The position numbers were made by a program, and so were the translations under genes. DNA of 64,000 bases, from contig NZ_BJMV01000005.1 in the NCBI RefSeq assembly GCF_006539345.1, forward strand, positions 124,001 through 188,000. Direction: 5' to 3'. Shown here one piece after another: positions 27,589 to 35,645 of the stretch (position 1 is the first letter of the stretch; the number at the start of each line of letters is the position of its first letter). Origin of the DNA: Acetobacter peroxydans (GTDB lineage: Bacteria > Pseudomonadota > Alphaproteobacteria > Acetobacterales > Acetobacteraceae). The notes beneath the pieces are model-generated. The model ran no database searches, was not told the origin of the DNA, and saw nothing but the letters and a program-made list of their open reading frames with translations.

Positions 27589-28242
27589 TTACGGCTTACG
27601 AAGTTTTTCCAGAACCGGCATGGTCTGCTGCACAATGCCAGCGGCCCAGACCTTGTAACTTTCGCCTGTCAGGTGCACGCCATCAATGGTTTTAGCAGTG
27701 CCCGGCTGCATGAGCTGGGTACCATCTATATAAGTGCAGGGTGCCACTTCGCCTTTAAGGAATGTCGCCATTTCCTGCGCACGCTTGTCAGTCTTGCCAT
27801 AACGGGGGCTGTATTCCCCCCATGTCGGACCGATCCAGATACAGGCGGTATGGCCCAGGGTCATGGTCAGGGTTTTGACCTGTTCATCCGCCCAGTTTGT
27901 CGAAATTTCCTTCTGGCCGTACGCGGCCATGGTGTCTCCCAGAACCACCATAACAACATCCGGGTGCCATTGCGCGATCAGCGACGTAATGGGCGGCGGG
28001 GCTGTGGGCGTCATGATTGCGCTGCCGACCGGGGCGATACCAATGCGCTGGTACGCACCGCAACCGTTATTGCTGGTAGGCACCACCCAGTCTGCCGCCG
28101 TGGAGGAACACACACCATAGGTGACGACCTTCGCACCTGCCTGCGTATAGGCCTCCGGCAGAATGGAAAGGAGGGAGTCCTTGAATGTAACGTGGCTGTC
28201 TCCAATAATCAGTAATGTTAATCCAGCCAGTAGAGCACTCAT
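27589..28242 (-). CDS. bcsX: SGNH/GDSL hydrolase-like protein BcsX
   Basis: The 217-aa protein has an N-terminal hydrophobic segment running into LLIIGDSHVTF, the GDS block with the nucleophile Ser, a VMVVLGD strand and DGVHLTGESY, where Asp and His complete the SGNH triad. It is probably periplasmic or membrane-tethered. BcsX in bcsII operons is paired with BcsY and is thought to help transfer or remove acyl groups on the polymer. AAGGA lies about 9 nt before the ATG. The gap of 39 bp to bcsY fits one transcript. Confidence 0.82.
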   Translation of the reverse strand: MSALLAGLTLLIIGDSHVTFKDSLLSILPEAYTQAGAKVVTYGVCSSTAADWVVPTSNNGCGAYQRIGIAPVGSAIMTPTAPPPITSLIAQWHPDVVMVVLGDTMAAYGQKEISTNWADEQVKTLTMTLGHTACIWIGPTWGEYSPRYGKTDKRAQEMATFLKGEVAPCTYIDGTQLMQPGTAKTIDGVHLTGESYKVWAAGIVQQTMPVLEKLRKP

Positions 28243-28299
28243 TATCCCGTCCTTGTAGCCTGTCTCTTTATCAAATCAGCGACCTTGAAAAATCCTTCT

Positions 28300-28328
28300 C
28301 CCACGCCGCCTGCTGGTGGCGGCATGGG
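28300..28328 (-). other. Strong hairpin in the bcsB-bcsX gap
   Basis: On the minus strand CCCATGCCGCC pairs with GGCGGCGTGGG (11 bp with one G-U, 7-nt loop). A TTTTT lies about 7 nt after the stem rather than directly next to it. It may protect the bcsB message 3' end or partly terminate, lowering downstream bcs expression. Confidence 0.5.
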
Positions 28329-28353
28329 AAAGCCCGACAACCTCTGCAAATGC

Positions 28354-31122
28354 TCAGCTATCAAGTGGCTTGTCTTCTTCTGGCAAGTTTCGCCGCAACC
28401 GGCTCCGGGCGCGGTTTCTCAGCCATCTCGCCGCACCAACCACCAGCAGCACCGTGCCCAGAATGCTGGCAATGATGAGAAGCAGCACATATTTCTCAAG
28501 CACCATCTCAACACGAATCCACTGCGGCAGTGTACCGAGTGTATAGCGGTGTGCGTTACGATAATTGGTTATGGAAGAAGCATTTTTTATAACCAGATCG
28601 CCCTGCACGGCAGGAATGGACTCCCGGTCACGCAGGCTTGCCACCATCTGCTGCACCTGCAGCGGATGATCGCCCAGAATAGCCACAACAGAGCGGTGCG
28701 CGGCATAGGGAGATTCACCACCGATTAGCAACGAAGCATTGGCAATGGGAGCATTCAGCACCGGCTGAGCGTTATTGTGCTGGCCTGCGTCATCCTTATC
28801 CTGGAACAGATACCAGAAGCCGTCGAGCATGGTTTTCTGACCCAGCCGGATGGTCTGTCCGTTGATGTCGTACGCCGTGCGCGCCAGCAGCCCTCTGGCC
28901 GCACCAAGCTGATCCAGCGTGGACAGAACCACAATATCCTTGGCCTGCGACAGCCCGGCCAGATTGGCGGTGGAGGCAAGGTCGATCCCCACAACCGGAT
29001 ACTGCGTGGAAGCACCAAAGAAGCCCATCAGATCAAGATAGGCGCCGGTAACAACCAGATCGGGCTGCGCGGGCAGCACAACGGCTGTCTGGGAATAATC
29101 CGCCAGTCTGGAGAAGGGAAAGGCCGCACCAGCAAAATACGCCAGATTGGGCAGCCGGGCGAAATGATAGCTCTTGCGGAAATCAAACGTGGAGTTTGCA
29201 TCGACCTCCGCAATGAACTGGTCGTTCACGCGGCGGCAGGCTCCCCGGTCGATGGGCAACACGTTGAAATTGAAGGAAAGCTGATTACGCCCTCCAAACA
29301 GCAGCCACGGCGGCAGAGAACCATTGAACGCGACCGCGCTGCTCGGCCCGCCAGGCAGATAGGCTTCGGCTCTCTGCCACATCTGGTTGGAAGCAAGAGA
29401 AAAGCTCTGCACATAATTGCTGTTGAGCAGCAGATCGAGCCGGGCTCCCTCACGATCGAACGCCACCGCAGCCGGAGTTCTGACCTGTATTTTGAGCGGG
29501 AAGGCGTGCTGTCGCCATGTAAACAGGTCAGGCGGCAGCCGGAACAGCAGGTCTATACCCAACGGCGCACCACCCTGATGCTGCAGGGCGGAGGCTGCAA
29601 AGAGTTCCCCAAACCGCACGACACGATCAGTCGGCACAAAAGCCGGGGCATCATAGGGCTTGCGGGGATCGAGTGCGATATCCCCCACGACACGGGCTGG
29701 CACATCGCCCAGCGTATCGGACGAAAAAGCAAGAACCCGCGCGGCAATTTCAACATCCTGCGGCGTGCGGCCCGTTATTACCAGAATGGTGCCCCAACGA
29801 TCATTGGGATTGGGCATTTCAAACAGGGTCGGGCCAAACGGCGGGCTGCCATTGCTATCGACAGGAATATTCTCACCTATTTCCACCGCGTTACCAGTTG
29901 CGGGAAAGGTGATGGACGCCGGGAAGGTGGCACCTCGGAAATCGGCCAGCTTGCCGAACCACGAGGCGACAATACCCGCTGCCTTCAGATTGTTCTGCCC
30001 GCTGTAATGCGGAAAAACAAACGGAACACGCAGGGGATCGCGTACATTCTCATCAAAAAATGGCGCTGGCAGGCGAGAGAGCTTGCGAACTGGCGGCAGC
30101 TTTATGGTGGTGATGATGATCTTTGAAAGATTGGAAACACGCGCCCACAGCACCCCGTTGTGCTGATCGTTGCAATCGCGCCGGTATTCCCCGGCAAACT
30201 GGAAATTCAGGTGATTGAGGCGCGTGAAGAAAATCGGGTCGATATCGAAAACCAGCGGGCCGAAATGGGCATTCTGCGGATCGACCTTGACTGTACCGAC
30301 ATACTGTTCGTTGAGTGTCACCGTCAGACTGCTGGCTTCAGGCAGCAGAGAGGGCGACATGGCACCGTCCAGAATAATCTGGGCACGGGTAACAACCTCA
30401 TCGGACGGAATGGCGATGTCCAGCCCCTGCAGGGGCGAAAACCCGCGGAGCGTCATCGGAACCGTCAGGCCAAGCGCACGCAGAGTAAGCGTCCGTGTTG
30501 TTTCGGGCTGTGTCAGCCCTACAGGAGCTACCATGCCCGGCTGGCCCGCGCCCGCGTAACCCGCAGGCGGCATATACCCAGCCGGCACACCCGGCGCGGC
30601 ATAGGGTGCCGCAGGGGCGGCCGGTGCCGGAATACCGGGCGCACCCGGTGCCTGCGTATAAAAAGGCTGGCCACCTAGCACAGGCTGCGGAGGCGGAGGC
30701 GGCGCGACAGGAGCCTGCATGGTCTCAGACGCGGGAATGCTGGGCGGCGGCAGATCGGAAGACGGCGCTCCACCTGCCGGAGCCACCGGATACGACCCGG
30801 CCACTGGTGGCGGAACAGGCACACCAGCGCCATCGGGGAAGACAGGCGTTACTGCCTGGGCGGGCCCTGCGGGAGGCACAGGAGGGGCAAACACTCCCTG
30901 CACAGACGCACCGGCAACAGGTGCCGCCGCAGGGTTCTGGTTGCGCGCATTAACAGACACATCGGACGGGGAAAGAGGTGCACTGGCCCGCTCCGGCGTT
31001 TCATACGGCGCAGACTCCTGCGGGGAGACATTCTGGGCGACAGCCACACCAGACAGAACCAGCGCACTTGCCGTACCATAAATACCAGCAAGCCGGATCA
31101 AGCGGGAACCTGCTTTGAGCAC
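28354..31122 (-). CDS. bcsB: Cellulose synthase regulatory subunit BcsB
   Basis: The 922-aa periplasmic protein has a signal peptide (cleavage after VAVAQ), a Pro/Ala/Gly-rich stretch (about residues 61-196) and the BcsB core from TRTLTLRALGL onward, with paired carbohydrate-binding and flavodoxin-like halves (LDIAIPSDEVV, PDLFTWRQHAFPL, NFNVLPIDRG). A C-terminal helix (YVLLLIIASILGTVLLVVGA) anchors it beside BcsA. The Pro-rich stretch is unusually long and may be a spacer. The GTG at 31122 is chosen because AAGGGA precedes it and the signal peptide follows directly; the frame extends to a TTG at 31149. It is the first gene of the operon. Confidence 0.92.
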   Translation of the reverse strand: MLKAGSRLIRLAGIYGTASALVLSGVAVAQNVSPQESAPYETPERASAPLSPSDVSVNARNQNPAAAPVAGASVQGVFAPPVPPAGPAQAVTPVFPDGAGVPVPPPVAGSYPVAPAGGAPSSDLPPPSIPASETMQAPVAPPPPPQPVLGGQPFYTQAPGAPGIPAPAAPAAPYAAPGVPAGYMPPAGYAGAGQPGMVAPVGLTQPETTRTLTLRALGLTVPMTLRGFSPLQGLDIAIPSDEVVTRAQIILDGAMSPSLLPEASSLTVTLNEQYVGTVKVDPQNAHFGPLVFDIDPIFFTRLNHLNFQFAGEYRRDCNDQHNGVLWARVSNLSKIIITTIKLPPVRKLSRLPAPFFDENVRDPLRVPFVFPHYSGQNNLKAAGIVASWFGKLADFRGATFPASITFPATGNAVEIGENIPVDSNGSPPFGPTLFEMPNPNDRWGTILVITGRTPQDVEIAARVLAFSSDTLGDVPARVVGDIALDPRKPYDAPAFVPTDRVVRFGELFAASALQHQGGAPLGIDLLFRLPPDLFTWRQHAFPLKIQVRTPAAVAFDREGARLDLLLNSNYVQSFSLASNQMWQRAEAYLPGGPSSAVAFNGSLPPWLLFGGRNQLSFNFNVLPIDRGACRRVNDQFIAEVDANSTFDFRKSYHFARLPNLAYFAGAAFPFSRLADYSQTAVVLPAQPDLVVTGAYLDLMGFFGASTQYPVVGIDLASTANLAGLSQAKDIVVLSTLDQLGAARGLLARTAYDINGQTIRLGQKTMLDGFWYLFQDKDDAGQHNNAQPVLNAPIANASLLIGGESPYAAHRSVVAILGDHPLQVQQMVASLRDRESIPAVQGDLVIKNASSITNYRNAHRYTLGTLPQWIRVEMVLEKYVLLLIIASILGTVLLVVGAARWLRNRARSRLRRNLPEEDKPLDS

Positions 31123-31151
31123 GAACGGTTTTTCCCTTGGATTGGACAAAC

Positions 31152-31178
31152 AAAAAACCCGACTGAAAATCAGGCGGG
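31152..31178 (-). terminator. Leader terminator/attenuator upstream of bcsB
   Basis: CCCGCCTGA and TCAGTCGGG pair at 8 of 9 positions around a TTT loop and are followed directly by TTTTTT, a textbook intrinsic terminator. It points toward bcsB and ends about 30 nt before the bcsB GTG. Transcripts reaching bcsB from upstream must pass it. Confidence 0.7.
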
Positions 31179-31292
31179 GTACTCAAAACGCGCGCAAGCC
31201 CGGCACGCTCTCACGGGTGGCCAGATTACGCGATCTCGTGTGGTCCACAGCATTCCGCAGATCACAAAAAAGATGCTTACGCAGTTCCACAT
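31170..31292 (-). CDS. Possible 40-codon leader ORF of the bcs operon
   Basis: An ATG with GGGA about 9 nt upstream opens a 40-codon frame (MWNCVSIFF...EYPA) that is hydrophobic and has four Cys and three Trp residues. Its TGA stop lies inside the 5' arm of the leader terminator at 31152-31178. A ribosome finishing this ORF would cover that arm and prevent the hairpin forming. No family is recognised and chance is quite possible. Confidence 0.3.
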   Translation of the reverse strand: MWNCVSIFFVICGMLWTTRDRVIWPPVRACRACARFEYPA

Positions 31293-31526
31293 TTACAACG
31301 TCCCGTAATGATAGTGCTTACAGAGCGCCACATCATCAAATTAAAATAATTTAATAAATAAATCGTTAACCGCTCTCTGCTCTTTAAAATCCCCAGAACA
31401 CCGCGCGCGTAACAAAACCAGACAGACCCACACGCTCCAACATAATTCCGCTTTTACGGAACAACCTCTTGCCAAATATCTCTTGGACAATATTATTTTT
31501 CTCGCAGAAAGGCGAAGGATTTAGTT
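31293..31526. promoter_or_regulatory. Divergent promoter region of bcs and FkbM genes
   Basis: The rest of the 404-bp gap between bcsB and the FkbM gene is AT-rich, especially 31335-31395 and 31480-31500, as expected for divergent promoters. No operator or c-di-GMP riboswitch motif was recognised. Confidence 0.4.
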
Positions 31527-32411
31527 ATGGGGACAGACAAACGGGTTTTTATTCCATATAAAATTTTAATCTTTACTAGATTTTTATTAAAAATAGTCCC
31601 CCTGCAAAATGGAAAAGGAAAAATCATAGACAAGACTTTTTTGAGCCGCGTACAATTTAAAGAAAAAATACTCGCAGTCTCCACCCTTTACGGTTCCCGC
31701 ATGGACGTATTACCCAATGACCATGTAGGACGACATGTTTTCTTTACAGGTACATTTGACCGTCCTGTTTTCGAATGCCTGCGCCTTTTCGCGGGCGATA
31801 CCCCCGTATTGTGGGATATCGGCGCCAATATTGGGTATATGTCGGCAGAATTTTTAAACCTTCTGCCTGGCGCACATGTTCTCGCTATCGAGCCCCTGCC
31901 CGATATTTTCACAATACTCCAGCAGAACCTGCAAGAAATCAGCCCGCACCGCGCCCTCTGCCTCAACTGCGCCGTAAGCGATCATTCCGGCACAGCCAGA
32001 ATGCAGCGAATCTCCAACAATTCGGGCGGTTCGTTCATCTGCAACGAGGGCGACGAAGTCACAATCGTTTCTGGCGATACATTGCTGGACCTGGCCCCCG
32101 CCCCGACTGTGATCAAAATTGACGTCGAGGGCCATGAGGCACAGGTTCTCCAAGGCCTCAAAAACGTTCTGTCTGGCACAGAACTCCGCGCAGTGGTGTT
32201 TGAACACCACACCCGCACGACCATGGCAGAAGAAGTCCGCGCCCCCTTGCACAAGGCCGGGTTTAAAATTTTCCGAATCTGGAAAAACGCCCTTACCTGG
32301 GGACTTTACGCTGCGGAACACCCGCGCGGCCCAACAGGCTACTATCCCACCGCCGATTTTGCCGCGATCCGTGATGGCATAACCCCTCCCGGCGTAAAAT
32401 TCCTGCGCTAA
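31527..32411 (+). CDS. FkbM family SAM-dependent methyltransferase
   Basis: The 294-aa protein has the FkbM pattern: WDIGANIGYMSA for SAM binding (about residues 96-107), then AIEPLP, NCAVSDHSG and KIDVEGHEAQVL (about 197-208). FkbM enzymes O-methylate natural products or surface sugars. GAAGGA before the ATG supports the start. The first 60 residues and the upstream region are more AT-rich than neighbours, perhaps a sign of transfer. It is divergent from bcsB, so a role in cell-surface polysaccharide modification is plausible but unproven. Confidence 0.8.
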   Translation: MGTDKRVFIPYKILIFTRFLLKIVPLQNGKGKIIDKTFLSRVQFKEKILAVSTLYGSRMDVLPNDHVGRHVFFTGTFDRPVFECLRLFAGDTPVLWDIGANIGYMSAEFLNLLPGAHVLAIEPLPDIFTILQQNLQEISPHRALCLNCAVSDHSGTARMQRISNNSGGSFICNEGDEVTIVSGDTLLDLAPAPTVIKIDVEGHEAQVLQGLKNVLSGTELRAVVFEHHTRTTMAEEVRAPLHKAGFKIFRIWKNALTWGLYAAEHPRGPTGYYPTADFAAIRDGITPPGVKFLR

Positions 32412-32480
32412 CGCACAGCAGCAATCCGTCAGAACGCAAAGGAACGCCTCTGCAGCATTGCATGTCTCTGTCAGGAAAAT

Positions 32481-32773
32481 TGGTGAGCCGGGAGGGACTC
32501 GAACCCTCGACCATTCGATTACGTACCACTTCGGCTTTCGCCGCCCCGTAGGTTCGTGGTCTGGACTTTACCTTCACCGTGGGCCGAAGCCGGTAGGTGG
32601 ACCCTGTCAAGTCTCTACACGTTCCATCTTGCGATGGCTTCGCTCGGTATTGGCACGGCTTACCCAAGGGGTACAACCAGAGCGTTCACCGAATTTAAGG
32701 CCTGTTCCACAGCCAGTTTCCTGACTGGGCTCCCATTGAAAGTCGAATGCTCTACCGACTGAGCTACCGGCTC
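32481..32773 (-). tRNA. tRNA-Lys(UUU), interrupted by a group I intron
   Basis: The 5' exon (32773-32739) starts GAGCCGG, then a D-arm (GCTC..GAGC) and anticodon 5' stem TTCGA with CTTT. The 3' exon (32521-32481) has TAA, stem TCGAA, T-arm GAGGG-TTCGAGT-CCCTC, acceptor CCGGCTC, discriminator A and encoded CCA. Joined, they give a perfect 76-nt cloverleaf with loop CTTTTAA, anticodon UUU. The body matches bacterial tRNA-Lys, including TAGCTCAG..GGTAGAGCA and TGGTCG. The 217-bp intron lies between anticodon positions 35 and 36. Confidence 0.93.
32522..32738 (-). other. Group I intron (IC3-like), 217 nt, in tRNA-Lys
   Basis: The 5' exon ends in U and the intron ends in G, the group I rule. CUUU of the exon can pair with GGAG in the intron as P1, with a U-G pair at the splice site. 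The strand GTGTAGAGACTTGAC (32620-32606) and AAAGTCCAG (32569-32561) match the P7-forming strands of the Azoarcus tRNA-Ile intron. Hairpins CCATC-GCAA-GATGG (32637-32624) and CGGC-GAAA-GCCG (32543-32532) have GNRA loops, the latter like Azoarcus P9. No ORF is encoded. The size is close to the 205-nt Azoarcus intron. Confidence 0.9.
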
Positions 32774-32992
32774 TCACCAATGCGGCCCCTCTTACATGAA
32801 AGCCCAACACAGAGCAAGCCTTTGCCTGCGCCTTATTTTCCACACCTGCTCATACCGACATTCCGCCTCCATGCCCCTGCACACGCAGGTTTTATTTTAT
32901 GCTATAACAAGCCCCGTCCAGCGCCGACCCGCTTCTGACCTTCGCCATCGAGCGTGCCCCTCCCCTGCCGTTTCCATCAACCTGCCGAGCCT

Positions 32993-35104
32993 ATGAAAAG
33001 CCCTCCTCGTTCCCTGCTCCGCCTGAGCCGGAGACTACTGACTTTCCTGCCAGCCAACATACTGCCGACCGCCCTCCTGCACTGGTTGGGCGCCAGAGCT
33101 ATTGCTTTCGCCCCGGAGCAGATCGCCATACGCGAGGGTATGCGTGCAGGCGTCGCGGTCGGCTCGGTCATGCTGCTAGCCTGGTGGCTGAATGTACCTC
33201 TTATGGCGTGGGCGGCTTTTGCCGCGTTCTGGACCTGTCTGGTTGACCCCGGCGGGCCACTCCGCCAGCGCTTGCACGCGCTCTGGCGCTTCGGCCTGTC
33301 TGGCACGCTCATAACCGGGCTGATTTCAGCCGCCGCCGGGCTAGGACTGGCACCCGGCTTTATCGCGCTGGGTGTATGTATTGCGCTTTGCGGTCTCTCC
33401 CGCGCGGGTGGGGCGATTGCGACACAGATCAGCATTCTGGCGGCAATCGTCGCCGTTGTCGCAGTCTGTTATCCGCAACCCGCCCAAGGGGCCATGCAGC
33501 TCGCAGGCCTGTTCGCCGCGGGCGCGGCCTGGGCGATGCTGATCTGTATTCTGGCCTGGCCAGTGGACCCTTTCGCCCCGCAAAAGCAGGCCTGTGCCGC
33601 TATTTTCCGCGAACTCGCCCATATGGCAGGCAGGCTGCCCCGTGCAACCATGGCCCGCGCCCCGGCTTCGGGCGCGCACCGCAGCGTCAGCGCATACCGG
33701 CGGGATATCCGCACGCGCATCGAACAGACGCGCGCGGCTCTGGCCCTGCTCCCGGCCGGCACCCAGCCCCGCATGACGCTCTCCGCCGCCCTCGACACCG
33801 CCGACCGTCTTTTTGCGGCTGTCATGGCCATGGAGCACGCGGCTTTTTCACACGCGCCCACCCGTACAGCCCGTCGCATCATCCGCCTGCTGAACCTGAG
33901 CCTTCAGCGCGTGGCACGCGAAATTACCGCCAATCCGCCCCGGCCTGGGCGGCTGACGCTCGACATCACCCTGCTTCGCCGCGTCGCCATGGATGAAGAG
34001 GACATACACATCCGCGCGGCCACATTCTGTGCCGATGCCTTACAGGCCCTTCAGGCGGCATGGAGCACATCCACCCAGCCCCCTTCGCATCCGGCCCACG
34101 CACCACTCGCCGTCGCTCCAGCGGCAGACATGGCGCAAAACGCCAAGGCAGCCGACGCTGTTTCTCCAACGCCTAGTCTGCCCGCTGACGCCGGAACCGA
34201 GACCTCCACGCTTCAGGCATCACACTGGCCGGACAGGCTGGTTATCCGTCATGCCGCGCGGCTGGCCGTGGCAGTCCTGGCCGCCTATGCAATTTCGCTC
34301 GCTCTGAACCTGCCTTATGCCTACTGGGCCATGATGGCCGTTGTGGTCGTAACACAGCCCAGCGTCACCACCACCCTACCCCGCGCGATTGAGCGTGTGG
34401 CAGGCAGCATGGCCGGTGGGTTTGTCGCGGCACTTATGGGCGTCTTTCTCCCTGAATACGCTATTCTACTGCTCATCTTCCCTCTGGCGGCCGCCACCAT
34501 TGCGCTCCGCAGCGTCAACTACGCGCTGTGTGTCATGTTCATGTCGGAACTGTTTGTGCTGGTTACTGATCTTGTCAGCGTGACCCATGGATGGGATGTG
34601 GCCCTGTCGCGCGCTGCCAACAACACCATCGGCAGTCTTGTCGGGCTCGTCGCCTGCGTGTTCCTGTGGCCGGGCAAACGCCCCGCCTCTTTGGTCGAGC
34701 TGGTCTCCCGCGCCTTTACAGCCAATCTGCGTTACGCCGCACTGGCCGCCTGCCCGCCCCGCGCAACCTGGCAGGCGCTCGAACCAGCCCGCCGGGCGGC
34801 AGGCACCGCATCCAGCCGGGCAGAAATTCTCTACCAGCAAAAACGGCTGGAAGGCCTTCATGAATCCGAAACGGTGAAAGCCTGTGGCGAAATCCTGTTT
34901 CTTCTGCGTCAGCTTGCCGGAGCCGCCAGCATATGGTGGTTGGAACAGCCGGGGGCCGACAATACCAGCCTCACCCCACCGCCGCGCGCAGCACTGCTGA
35001 GCACTCTGGCCGAGCGCTATGCGCAACCGCAAAGCCTTTCACCACGGGACATGCTGACGGCGCTCCAGCTACCCGAACTGAAAGACACACAGGATTATCC
35101 CTGA
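32993..35104 (+). CDS. FUSC-family inner-membrane transporter
   Basis: The 703-aa protein has two sets of membrane helices, about residues 50-200 and 430-560, separated by a cytosolic helical region. This is the YccS/AaeB-like FUSC layout. LPYAYWAMMAVVVVTQPSVTTTL with LPRAIERVAGSMAGG is the conserved repeat motif in the second half. Such proteins export aromatic acids or support envelope function; the substrate here is unknown. The ATG at 32993 is preferred over a GTG at 32954, though neither has a clear ribosome-binding site. Confidence 0.75.
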   Translation: MKSPPRSLLRLSRRLLTFLPANILPTALLHWLGARAIAFAPEQIAIREGMRAGVAVGSVMLLAWWLNVPLMAWAAFAAFWTCLVDPGGPLRQRLHALWRFGLSGTLITGLISAAAGLGLAPGFIALGVCIALCGLSRAGGAIATQISILAAIVAVVAVCYPQPAQGAMQLAGLFAAGAAWAMLICILAWPVDPFAPQKQACAAIFRELAHMAGRLPRATMARAPASGAHRSVSAYRRDIRTRIEQTRAALALLPAGTQPRMTLSAALDTADRLFAAVMAMEHAAFSHAPTRTARRIIRLLNLSLQRVAREITANPPRPGRLTLDITLLRRVAMDEEDIHIRAATFCADALQALQAAWSTSTQPPSHPAHAPLAVAPAADMAQNAKAADAVSPTPSLPADAGTETSTLQASHWPDRLVIRHAARLAVAVLAAYAISLALNLPYAYWAMMAVVVVTQPSVTTTLPRAIERVAGSMAGGFVAALMGVFLPEYAILLLIFPLAAATIALRSVNYALCVMFMSELFVLVTDLVSVTHGWDVALSRAANNTIGSLVGLVACVFLWPGKRPASLVELVSRAFTANLRYAALAACPPRATWQALEPARRAAGTASSRAEILYQQKRLEGLHESETVKACGEILFLLRQLAGAASIWWLEQPGADNTSLTPPPRAALLSTLAERYAQPQSLSPRDMLTALQLPELKDTQDYP

Positions 35105-35111
35105 AAGCAGG

Positions 35112-35630
35112 TTATTCGATGCAGGTGACGCGCGCAGGCACTCCCTGCGGCTCTACCCGAAAGATACGCCACCCCTCACGCTCATGCCTGAGACGGACGC
35201 ACAACAGAGCCTTACCAACCTGCACCTGCACAAGCGCACGGCTGGCCGTCTGCACAACAGGCATGACTTCAGACGGCATTTCCTGTCCGAACCCGACCCT
35301 GTTGGTGTGCAGAAAATAGGCTGAAACAGCCTCAAGCTTTTGCTTACAGTCTCCACGCCCGGCTTCACGCAAGCTGTCCAGAAGTTCCGGGCTGATAAAG
35401 CGGCCAACCATCGGGTCATCCAGAACCGAGCCACCCGCACCGCCCGCGCAAAGCCGGGCTGCGTGCGACGCTGCGCGAACATACCACTGGTAAAAAAGCG
35501 CTGTTTGCTGCTGGGGACCATCATACGTGGGCAGGACGGTCTGCGCCTGTCTGGCGCACGCAGCTATGGACGGGAAACATCCGCCCAGTAGAAAGAAAAT
35601 GACCAGCCATGAAAAAAACCGGCGGGCCAT
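35112..35630 (-). CDS. Lipoprotein/exported protein, DUF3828-like
   Basis: The 172-aa protein starts with a signal sequence containing FFLLGGC, a likely lipobox. The mature part has ALFYQWYVRAAS, FISPELLDSLREA and a C-terminal WRIFRV strand, resembling DUF3828 proteins of unknown function. It begins 7-16 bp after the nitronate-monooxygenase-like gene and is probably in the same transcript. A GTG at 35639 is an alternative start. Its 3' end meets the FUSC gene head-on. Confidence 0.6.
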   Translation of the reverse strand: MARRFFSWLVIFFLLGGCFPSIAACARQAQTVLPTYDGPQQQTALFYQWYVRAASHAARLCAGGAGGSVLDDPMVGRFISPELLDSLREAGRGDCKQKLEAVSAYFLHTNRVGFGQEMPSEVMPVVQTASRALVQVQVGKALLCVRLRHEREGWRIFRVEPQGVPARVTCIE

Positions 35631-35645
35631 TTCCTTCACTCCCGT

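Noticed and set aside
32730-32745. Reading the 5' half of the interrupted tRNA as a loop CTTTCAA, giving anticodon UUC (Glu)
   Set aside because: The tRNA body matches tRNA-Lys, the 3' exon supplies UAA next to the stem, and the intron boundaries (U before, G at the end) fit anticodon UUU.
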